DNA of 64,000 nt from Sherwoodlollariibacterium sp049275655 (GTDB lineage Bacteria; Omnitrophota; Gorgyraeia; Gygaellales; Profunditerraquicolaceae), in NCBI GenBank assembly GCA_049275655.1, contig JBASUY010000020.1, positions 1 to 64,000 of the forward strand. The letters are read 5' to 3'. A program made the translations under genes and the position numbers. Below are positions 58,508-64,000 of the stretch, in pieces; the first letter of the stretch is position 1; every line of letters starts with the position of its first letter. Under the pieces are notes generated by a model, which did no database searches, was not told where the DNA came from, and saw only the letters and a program-made list of their open reading frames with translations.

Positions 58508-58837
58508 TTAAACTACTTCCTGAGGAGATGAAACGAGGGTTATCTTTAAGGTGTGCATAAAGGCTATTAAAAAAAGCCTACCACGGTTTACCGCAAGTAC
58601 GCTTCCTTTTAGCTTACAAAAAAACTTTTGTCTCTGCTCTTTTGTATCCTGCTCTTTTAAAACACAAAGAGATGGTTTTGGTTTTTCTATATCCGGATTA
58701 GAGACCTCTTTGACTATATATATAAAATGGCGACGGATAACGCTGCGCACCCCTTCTTTTTCAGTAATCTCTGAAGAAGATACCACCCTTTTTCTACGGT
58801 CGTTAGAGGTTAAGTTTTTAAATAAGAGATTGCGCAT
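58508..58837 (-). CDS. Conserved-looking small protein of unknown function
   Basis: 109 residues from the ATG at 58835-58837, which has AAAGGG 4 nt upstream. The frame can be extended 18 codons to a TTG inside an RNA hairpin, which I reject as a start. The protein is basic in its first half (TSNDRRKRVVSSSEITEKEG, then VRSVIRRHFIYIVKEV) and has a beta-rich second half (VLKEQDTKEQRQKFFCKLKG, SVLAVNRGRLFLIAFMHTLKI). No signal peptide or membrane segment. I recall similar proteins in Omnitrophota assemblies but cannot name a family. It has its own promoter and a structured leader of about 150 nt. Confidence 0.7.
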   Translation of the reverse strand: MRNLLFKNLTSNDRRKRVVSSSEITEKEGVRSVIRRHFIYIVKEVSNPDIEKPKPSLCVLKEQDTKEQRQKFFCKLKGSVLAVNRGRLFLIAFMHTLKITLVSSPQEVV

Positions 58838-58990
58838 TTTACCCTTTCTACGATGACCCCCTAAAACCGGGTTGCCGTTTAACCCTACCAAAACTAGGCA
58901 ACCCGGCGTTTTCCCCTTATGGCTGGCGGGGTCTTAAAACTTTTTTAAATTGTAAAAGAAGTAGTTATAAAAATATTTTTTGCTCTTTTC
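58838..58990 (-). promoter_or_regulatory. Structured 5' leader (candidate cis-regulatory RNA)
   Basis: From the predicted start near 58990 to the ATG at 58837. Read in RNA order, GACCCC (58933-58928) can pair either with GGGG (58916-58913) or with GGGGGTC (58861-58855). Between the two lies a perfect 10-bp hairpin, CCGGGTTGCC (58906-58897) with GGCAACCCGG (58876-58867), around a 20-nt loop. The distal pairing closes just before the ribosome site. I could not match it to a known riboswitch class. Confidence 0.55.
58976..58987. repeat. 12-bp repeat copy 2, downstream side of the small-protein promoter
   Basis: Identical TTTTTTGCTCTT to 58489-58500. Its 11-bp core forms an inverted repeat with AGAGCAAAAAA at 59033-59043, so the -35 and -10 boxes (58997-59025) sit inside the bracket. 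Confidence 0.4.
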
Positions 58991-58996
58991 AATTAA

Positions 58997-59025
58997 AGTA
59001 TAAATTACTAAAGGTAGCCTTTCAA
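58997..59025 (-). promoter_or_regulatory. Promoter of the small unknown protein
   Basis: TTGAAA (59020-59025) and TATACT (58997-59002), 17 bp apart on the minus strand. Gives a leader of about 153 nt. Confidence 0.7.
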
Positions 59026-59032
59026 GGGGTTT

Positions 59033-59043
59033 AGAGCAAAAAA
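59033..59043. repeat. 11-bp inverted copy of the GCTCT repeat
   Basis: AGAGCAAAAAA, reverse complement of 58976-58986. Its A run doubles as the T-tract of the plsY terminator, so it may have no separate function. Confidence 0.35.
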
Positions 59044-59059
59044 AGAAAGCGTTTGCTTT
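59038..59059 (-). terminator. Short intrinsic terminator after plsY
   Basis: On the minus strand AAAGC (59059-59055), loop AAAC, GCTTT (59050-59046), then C and seven T. The stem overlaps the plsY stop codon. The 5-bp stem is weak but the T-tract is good; it would end the tyrA-cmk-lepA-lepB-pgsA-plsY transcript. Confidence 0.55.
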
Positions 59060-59690
59060 ATCTTTTAAAAGATAGGCGCGGCTCTTCGCCTTTTATCAGG
59101 CGTTTAAGGTTAGATTTGTGACGGAGAATTATAAAAACCGAGAGAAGAAAACTAATTATAATTATTGATAAAGGTAGTTTTAATATAAGAATAAAAAGAG
59201 GAAAAGTTAGGGCTGCTAAGATAGATGAGAGAGATATTATTCTAAAGAAGATAAAACTAACCACCCAAATTAAAACTATTAAGGCAAGCGCTATCTTTAA
59301 GCCTTGAATTTTAAAACTAAGGGCAAGTAAAACCCCCAAGGTAGTAGCAACCCCTTTACCTCCTTTAAACTTTAAAAAAAGTGTCCAATTATGTCCACAA
59401 ATAGCACAAAACCCTATGATAATCAATAAGTTATGTTCCTGAATAAAACTTATCCTATCAGAAATTAAAGTTCCTAAAAAGAATACAGGTAAGAATCCTT
59501 TTAAGATATCAAGGAATAATACACTAAAACCCCACCCCTTCCCTAAAATCCTCAAAGCATTGGTGGCGCCTACATTTCCTGAGCCTGTTTTACGGATATC
59601 AATTCCTTTTATAATGCGGACGAATAAATAGGCAGTTGGAATAGACCCGATAATATAACTAACGATTATTAGAAGAATTATCAGGAGCAT
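59058..59690 (-). CDS. plsY: Acyl-phosphate:glycerol-3-phosphate acyltransferase
   Basis: First acylation step of phospholipid synthesis, using acyl phosphate. An inner-membrane protein with five or more hydrophobic segments. VSYIIGSIPTAYLFVRIIKG, RKTGSGNVGATNALRILGKG, ICGHNWTLFLKFKGGKGVATTLG and ILRHKSNLKRLIKGEEPR are the PlsY motifs in order. I choose the ATG at 59688-59690 (210 residues), which fits the family and has AAGG upstream; a start 15 codons earlier lies further inside pgsA. It is last in the operon. Confidence 0.95.
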   Translation of the reverse strand: MLLIILLIIVSYIIGSIPTAYLFVRIIKGIDIRKTGSGNVGATNALRILGKGWGFSVLFLDILKGFLPVFFLGTLISDRISFIQEHNLLIIIGFCAICGHNWTLFLKFKGGKGVATTLGVLLALSFKIQGLKIALALIVLIWVVSFIFFRIISLSSILAALTFPLFILILKLPLSIIIISFLLSVFIILRHKSNLKRLIKGEEPRLSFKR

Positions 59691-60222
59691 ATAAGACCTT
59701 AAACCCCCTATTAATATAAATAATCCCTGAGGCAATAGTAAAGATAACCGCTAACCACCAAAAGATAAAAGAATATTTAAATTGAAGCAATAGGACAAAG
59801 ACTGCTAAGACCTGAAAAAAAGTAGATAACTTGCCTAATTTAAGAGGAATCATGCTTAATTTTTGCCTTATTATATATATAACAACCGAGCCTAATAAGA
59901 TAATAGCATCACGGCTAATAACGGATAAAGTTACCCATAATGGGAATCTAATTTCAAAATTGGTATTTATGGTAAGGGATATAAAAGCGCTCATTAATAG
60001 AAGTTTATCGCCAAGAGGGTCTAAGATAAGCCCTGCCTTAGATTGCTCGCCGCTGCGTCTTGCGATATAGCCGTCAGCGGCATCAGATACAGCGGCGATA
60101 ACAAAAATAACCAGCGCAAGATACCTTAAAAAAATCCTATCTGAAGAATAATACGCTACGCTAGCTATAAAAAACGGAACAGTTAATATTCTAAAGGTAG
60201 ATATCTTATTTGCAATATTCAT
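59659..60222 (-). CDS. pgsA: CDP-diacylglycerol--glycerol-3-phosphate 3-phosphatidyltransferase
   Basis: Makes phosphatidylglycerol phosphate. The CDP-alcohol phosphotransferase signature D-x2-DG-x2-AR-x8-G-x3-D-x3-D is complete in DAADGYIARRSGEQSKAGLI and LDPLGDK. Several transmembrane segments. The start MNIANKISTFRI at 60222 (187 residues) is typical of PgsA; the frame can be read 12 codons further into lepB. The related phosphatidylserine synthases share the motif, but the operon with plsY supports pgsA. Confidence 0.92.
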   Translation of the reverse strand: MNIANKISTFRILTVPFFIASVAYYSSDRIFLRYLALVIFVIAAVSDAADGYIARRSGEQSKAGLILDPLGDKLLLMSAFISLTINTNFEIRFPLWVTLSVISRDAIILLGSVVIYIIRQKLSMIPLKLGKLSTFFQVLAVFVLLLQFKYSFIFWWLAVIFTIASGIIYINRGFKVLYAPDNSSNNR

Positions 60223-60224
60223 TC

Positions 60225-60815
60225 CTATTTTATCGCCCTTATTCTCTGCGGAGGCCAATAAATAGTTACCGCCATCCCCAAAATATTATTCTTTGGCACA
60301 AACCCCCAATAGCGGCTATCCTTTGAAGAAGCGGAGTTATCCCCTAAAACAAAATAACTATCCTGCGGGACTATCAATACTTCCCCCTCTTTAGCAAAAT
60401 CTCCCCGGTTGTAATAATACCTTTTATTAAATTGAGGGCCGGATAAAAGATTACCATTTATGTAGATATTCCCATTTCTTATTTCAACTATATCTCCCGG
60501 AAGCCCCACCAGCCTTTTAATAAAATCTTTCTTTACGTCCTCAGGATAAATAAAAACAATAACATCCCCTCTCTTAGGGTCACGCACCTTTGGCAACCTA
60601 TACTTAGTAAAAGGAACCTTTGCCCCATAAATAAACTTATTAACTAATATTAAATCGCCCTCCATTAAGGTAGGGCGCATTGAACCGGTAGGAATCTTAA
60701 AAGCTTGAATGATAAATGGGCGTATCAGGCAAAAAGCAAGAAATGCCGCAACTATCCCTGATTCTATCCATTCACGTAAAGCTGACTTTTTTTTACTTCC
60801 TTTTATCTGCTTCAT
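60225..60815 (-). CDS. lepB: Signal peptidase I
   Basis: Removes signal peptides at the outer face of the inner membrane. 196 residues with one N-terminal membrane anchor (about 19-38). The catalytic Ser45 lies in IPTGSMRPTL and Lys100 in FIKRLVGLPGD; VLGDNSASSKDSRYWGFVP is the C-terminal box. It overlaps lepA by 4 bp, the classic lepA-lepB pairing. Confidence 0.97.
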   Translation of the reverse strand: MKQIKGSKKKSALREWIESGIVAAFLAFCLIRPFIIQAFKIPTGSMRPTLMEGDLILVNKFIYGAKVPFTKYRLPKVRDPKRGDVIVFIYPEDVKKDFIKRLVGLPGDIVEIRNGNIYINGNLLSGPQFNKRYYYNRGDFAKEGEVLIVPQDSYFVLGDNSASSKDSRYWGFVPKNNILGMAVTIYWPPQRIRAIK

Positions 60816-62608
60816 ATCTTTAACACCTCCAAAAATGCCTCCTGAGGAATTTCTACCTTGCCAAATTGTTTAAGGCGTTTTTTTCCTTTCTTCTGCTCTT
60901 CCCAAAGTTTTCTTTTGCGCGTAATATCCCCACCGTAACACTTAGCCGTAACGTGCTTCCCTACAGAGCGCACCTTAGCTGATGCTAAAATCTGGCTACC
61001 TAAAGCTGCCTGTATAGATACTTCAAATAGCTGCCTGGGGATTAACTCCTTTAATTTATTTACTAAAGCATGCGCCCTTTGATAAGACTTTTCTTTACAG
61101 ATCAGCGAAGAAAAAGCATCACACTTTTCGCCATTTAAAAGTATATCCATTTTTACTAAGTTTATCGTTAGATAATCTTTAAACTCATAATCCAAAGAGC
61201 CGTAACCGCGAGTTAAGGATTTTATCCGGTCATAAAAATCAACGATAATCTCAGAGAGGGGGATATCAAAGGTAAGTTTAACCCTATCCTCTGAGAGGTA
61301 TTCATTTGATTTAAATACCCCCCTGCGTGATTTAGTAAAATCGCAAATTGCCTCAATTGAACCAACCGGAATAATCATTAAAAGATTAACATAAGGCTCT
61401 TGGGCGTTCTCTATCTCAGAGGCCTCAGGAAGTTTAGCCGGGGTATCCACCTCTAAAACCCCTCCGTCTTTCTTTATTATTTTATAAACCACATTTGGCA
61501 CAGTAAGTATTAAGTTTAAATCATACTCCCTCTTAAGCCTCTCTTGCACAATCTCCATATGCAAAAGCCCTAAAAACCCACAGCGGAAGCCCGAACCAAA
61601 AGACTGGGAGTTTTCCGGCTCAAAAACAAAAGAAGCATCAGAGAGCCTTAATTTATCCATAGCATCCCTTAATTGAGGAAAGTCTCCGGGGTTAATCGGA
61701 TATATCCCGCAGAAAACTAAAGGCTTAGGCTGACGGTAACCCGGGAATACCTCGCTACAAGGATTTTTTATATCGGTTATAGTATCCCCTACGATTATTT
61801 CTCTGGGCTCTCTGATATTAGCGGTAAAATAACCTACCTCTCCGCAGGATAAAGAATCAACCGCGTTGTATTTTAAGTTTTGAAATACCCCTAACTCTTC
61901 AATTTTATAAACTGCCCCTGAATGCATCATCTTAAGCTGAGTATTCAAAGAAATCCTCCCGTCAACTACCCTAATAAAGACAACAACCCCCTTATAGGTA
62001 TCAAAACGGCAATCAAAGACAAGGGCTTTTAAAGGATTAGTTATCTCTCCCTCGGGGGAAGGAATAATCTCAATCACTTTCTCTAATAAATCTTCAACCC
62101 CGGTCCCCTCTTTTGCAGAGGCTAAGATAACCTCCTCCTCCTTAAAACCAAGGATACTAACAACCTCATTTTTAACCTTAGGAAGATCAATAGAGGTTAG
62201 GTCAATCTTATTTATTACGGGAATAATCTCTAAATTATTTTCCAAGGCAAGGTAATAGTTAGCTACTGTTTGCGCTTCTATGCTTTGAGCGGCATCCACC
62301 AGTAAAATAGCCCCTTCGCAGGCAGCAAGGGACTTAGAGACTTCATAGGTAAAATCCACATGCCCCGGGGTATCTATCAGGTTTAGTATATAATCTTTGC
62401 CGTCTTTTGCTTTATAAGGAAGCCTGACCATAGAGGCCTTGATTGTAATACCCCGCTCACGCTCTAGATCCATATCATCCAAAAGCTGGCTTTCTTTATG
62501 GCGCTTATCTACTGCCCCGGTTAACTCTAATATACGGTCGGCAAGAGTAGATTTTCCATGGTCAATATGGGCAATGATTGAAAAATTGCGAATTAAAGAC
62601 TTATCCAT
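60812..62608 (-). CDS. lepA: Elongation factor 4 (LepA)
   Basis: Ribosome-associated GTPase. 598 residues: G1 AHIDHGKST, G2 region RGITIKAS, G3 DTPGHVDF, G4 NKID; and the LepA-specific C-terminal domain with VGKHVTAKCYGGDITRKRKLWEEQKKGKKR. Overlaps cmk by 8 bp and lepB by 4 bp. Length and motifs are normal. Confidence 0.98.
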   Translation of the reverse strand: MDKSLIRNFSIIAHIDHGKSTLADRILELTGAVDKRHKESQLLDDMDLERERGITIKASMVRLPYKAKDGKDYILNLIDTPGHVDFTYEVSKSLAACEGAILLVDAAQSIEAQTVANYYLALENNLEIIPVINKIDLTSIDLPKVKNEVVSILGFKEEEVILASAKEGTGVEDLLEKVIEIIPSPEGEITNPLKALVFDCRFDTYKGVVVFIRVVDGRISLNTQLKMMHSGAVYKIEELGVFQNLKYNAVDSLSCGEVGYFTANIREPREIIVGDTITDIKNPCSEVFPGYRQPKPLVFCGIYPINPGDFPQLRDAMDKLRLSDASFVFEPENSQSFGSGFRCGFLGLLHMEIVQERLKREYDLNLILTVPNVVYKIIKKDGGVLEVDTPAKLPEASEIENAQEPYVNLLMIIPVGSIEAICDFTKSRRGVFKSNEYLSEDRVKLTFDIPLSEIIVDFYDRIKSLTRGYGSLDYEFKDYLTINLVKMDILLNGEKCDAFSSLICKEKSYQRAHALVNKLKELIPRQLFEVSIQAALGSQILASAKVRSVGKHVTAKCYGGDITRKRKLWEEQKKGKKRLKQFGKVEIPQEAFLEVLKI

Positions 62609-63257
62609 TAATATAAAATAATATTTTTTTTATTACCTCTTCAATAGTAAGTTTAGTGGTATCTATATATACGGCATCTTCTGCCTGTTTTAAGGGAGCG
62701 CATTCCCTTTCAGCGTCAATCTTATCTCTATTAGATAAATCCTGATGGACTGCCTCTAATTTTATATTTTCCCCCAACTCATTTAACTCTTTATAGCGGC
62801 GGTTAACCCGTTCACTTAAGTCGGCGTCAAGATAAAATTTCTTTTCTGCTTCGGGAAAGACCACTGTTCCGATATCGCGTCCGTCTAAGACTACATTCCC
62901 TCTTTTCCCCAATTCCCTTTGAAGATGTAGCATAACTTGGCGCACTTGTTTAATCTTAGCAATATCTGAAACTAACTTTGTAATCTCAGGCTTGCGTATA
63001 GCCAAACTTACATCCTCTGCATCTAAAATCACAGTCAAAGAACCATCGGAATTATTGATTAAATCTATGGCACTACAGGAGGCTAAATTAACTACTGCCT
63101 GCGTATCATCTGTGCTTATCCCTTTTCTTAAAACTTTAAGCGTAAGCGCCCTATACATCGCCCCTGTATCAAGATAAAGATAATTTAACTTCTTAGCTAC
63201 TACCTTAGCCACGGTGCTCTTGCCTGCCCCAGCCGGTCCGTCGATAGCAATTATCAT
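62601..63257 (-). CDS. cmk: Cytidylate kinase
   Basis: Phosphorylates CMP and dCMP. 218 residues: P-loop IDGPAGAGKSTVAK, DTGAMYRALTLKVL, VLDGRDIGTVVFPEA and the LID-region Arg pair in NRRYKEL. Overlaps the prephenate dehydrogenase gene by 4 bp and lepA by 8 bp. Its supply of CDP fits the phospholipid genes further along the operon. Confidence 0.97.
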   Translation of the reverse strand: MIIAIDGPAGAGKSTVAKVVAKKLNYLYLDTGAMYRALTLKVLRKGISTDDTQAVVNLASCSAIDLINNSDGSLTVILDAEDVSLAIRKPEITKLVSDIAKIKQVRQVMLHLQRELGKRGNVVLDGRDIGTVVFPEAEKKFYLDADLSERVNRRYKELNELGENIKLEAVHQDLSNRDKIDAERECAPLKQAEDAVYIDTTKLTIEEVIKKILFYING

Positions 63258-64000
63258 TTTAATAGCTCTCTTTTCTTTTTGGATTGCGAAAGGATTTTTA
63301 TCAGGGAGTTTTTATTGCCGGATTTTATTACGGACTTAATCTTTTTAATCTTGCTTTCAAATACCTCTATGGCAGATAAAAGGTTTTTCTTATTGGTTAA
63401 AAATATATCGCTCCATAAAACCGCATCAGAACCGGATATGCGCGTTGAATCCTTTAATCCTCCTGCCGCAAAGATAAGCGCTTCTTTAGGGATTGCGCCC
63501 ATAAGCGCATAAGAGACAAAATGAGGCAAGTGGGAAGCAAAGGATAATTTTTTGTCATGTTCTTTTGGGCTTAAAAAAATAGTTTTAGCCCCTAAAACCT
63601 CCCACATCCTTTTAATTTTTTTAAGGGCTAAAGGGGAGGATTTCTTTTCTAAGCTTAAGGTACACAGAGAACCTTTAAAGATATCGGCGGAGGCATTGGC
63701 TATTCCTCTTTTTTCAGAGCCGGCTAAAGGATGAGAACCGACATAGTTTAAGAAAGTTTTACTTAAAGAAAAGTGTATAGCCTCTTTAGTACTGCCCACA
63801 TCAGTTACTAAAGTATCTTTATCTATATATTTTAAAATTTCATCCCTTAGGCTTATTATTTTACTTACCGGAGTTGCTATGATTACTAAATCGCTTCCTT
63901 TGATAATCTTTAAAGATAAGGAGCCTTTATCTATCGCTTTCATCTTTAAAGCTAAAGAGAGGGTTTCTTTATGGCGGCTTACCCCAACAACCTGACGGCA
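63254..64000 (-). CDS. tyrA: Prephenate dehydrogenase (5' end beyond window)
   Basis: Oxidises prephenate in tyrosine synthesis. The visible 248 codons run to the window edge; the frame stays open upstream of the internal ATG at 63943 (CRQVVGVSRHKETLSLAL precedes it), so the N-terminal Rossmann motif is outside. Diagnostic motifs seen are SDLVIIATPV, VTDVGSTKEAIH, YVGSHPLAGSEKRGIANAS and GLKDSTRISGSDAVLWSDI. A possible fusion or arogenate specificity cannot be judged. It overlaps cmk by 4 bp. Confidence 0.94.
   Translation of the reverse strand, partial: CRQVVGVSRHKETLSLALKMKAIDKGSLSLKIIKGSDLVIIATPVSKIISLRDEILKYIDKDTLVTDVGSTKEAIHFSLSKTFLNYVGSHPLAGSEKRGIANASADIFKGSLCTLSLEKKSSPLALKKIKRMWEVLGAKTIFLSPKEHDKKLSFASHLPHFVSYALMGAIPKEALIFAAGGLKDSTRISGSDAVLWSDIFLTNKKNLLSAIEVFESKIKKIKSVIKSGNKNSLIKILSQSKKKRELLK

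Noticed and set aside
58798..58853. Near-repeat CGTAGAAA(AA)GGGT on both sides of the small-protein start
   Set aside because: Two imperfect copies, one inside codons; likely chance in purine-rich sequence.
58551..58856. 101-codon plus-strand frame opposite the small unknown protein
   Set aside because: The minus-strand gene has a promoter and ribosome site; the plus-strand frame has neither.
58838..58891. 18-codon N-terminal extension of the 109-residue protein
   Set aside because: It would start at a TTG inside the hairpin loop with no ribosome site, while the ATG at 58837 has AAAGGG upstream.
58855..58933. c-di-GMP/cGAMP (GEMM) riboswitch before the small protein
   Set aside because: GGTAGG and GGGTT-like pieces are present but not in GEMM order, and the conserved CAAACC and GACGCAAAGCC segments are absent.
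1..64000. Mobile elements, prophage, CRISPR arrays or defence island
   Set aside because: No transposase, integrase, phage structural gene, repeat-spacer array or restriction gene was seen, and operons are continuous with no long non-coding gaps.

Overview
The window is AT-rich bacterial chromosome, densely packed. Of 58 protein-coding genes I can support, 57 lie on the minus strand; the exception is the 1,072-residue gene at 52427-55645. There are also five tRNA genes (Pro, Gly, Tyr, Thr, Met). I see no rRNA, insertion sequence, prophage, integrase or CRISPR array. The gene set suggests an anaerobic Gram-negative bacterium. The methyl-branch proteins of the Wood-Ljungdahl pathway (AcsC, AcsD, AcsE and a corrinoid activator) occur beside a signal-peptide-bearing outer-membrane barrel protein, bactofilin, PilZ proteins and the GatCAB amidotransferase. 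The combination with a CBS-less GuaB3-type IMP dehydrogenase, an archaeal-type thymidylate synthase and an ApgM-like probable homoserine kinase is reminiscent of Candidatus Omnitrophota. That placement is an inference from gene content only.

Layout from low to high coordinate (transcription mostly runs right to left). Positions 1-4.3 kb: dnaE (cut by the edge), guaA and guaB3 behind a strong sigma70-type promoter. 4.3-8.1 kb: an envelope-glycan set (NAD-dependent epimerase, decaprenyl-phosphate phosphoribosyltransferase-like UbiA protein, multi-spanning glycosyltransferase-like protein). 8.1-10.2 kb: groES-groEL with a near-perfect CIRCE operator on its promoter. 10.2-28.7 kb: a long housekeeping and biosynthetic run: CPBP protease, coaX, uvrB, nadC, valS, citramalate synthase, aspartokinase, CstA, ApgM-like protein, LemA, TPM protein, CoaB, threonine synthase, homoserine dehydrogenase and a PilZ protein. 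The aspartate-to-threonine and citramalate (isoleucine) genes are together, and the ApgM-like gene fills the homoserine kinase gap.

28.7-33.1 kb: tRNA-Pro, gpsA, a second PilZ protein, the thymidylate synthase homologue, a response regulator, a soluble PAS histidine kinase, and a tRNA-Gly/Tyr/Thr cluster. 33.0-40.1 kb: ftsH-folP-cdaA-(44-residue CdaR-like peptide)-pdxJ-acpS-nnrD in one unit read from a promoter before ftsH, then tilS and tRNA-Met. 40.1-46.1 kb: dgkA and the Wood-Ljungdahl corrinoid genes, headed by a bactofilin fused to a DNA-binding-type helix-turn-helix and a second helix-turn-helix protein with a membrane anchor. 46.2-52.3 kb: gatC-gatA-gatB-ctpA-deacetylase-tsaD. 52.4-59 kb: three independently promoted genes: the plus-strand (probably glycoside-active) giant, an outer-membrane barrel protein, and a small unknown protein behind a long structured leader. 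59-64 kb: tyrA (cut by the edge), cmk, lepA, lepB, pgsA, plsY.

Points most worth a second look: GuaA has serine in place of the catalytic glutaminase cysteine plus other changes around that site; the bactofilin-HTH fusion heads the corrinoid operon; the leader RNA at about 58838-58990 is structured and unassigned; a reduced TM-only CdaR lies beside cdaA; nnrD takes its stop codon from inside a tRNA gene; and several genes appear to lack Shine-Dalgarno sequences, two of them with predicted leaderless mRNAs.
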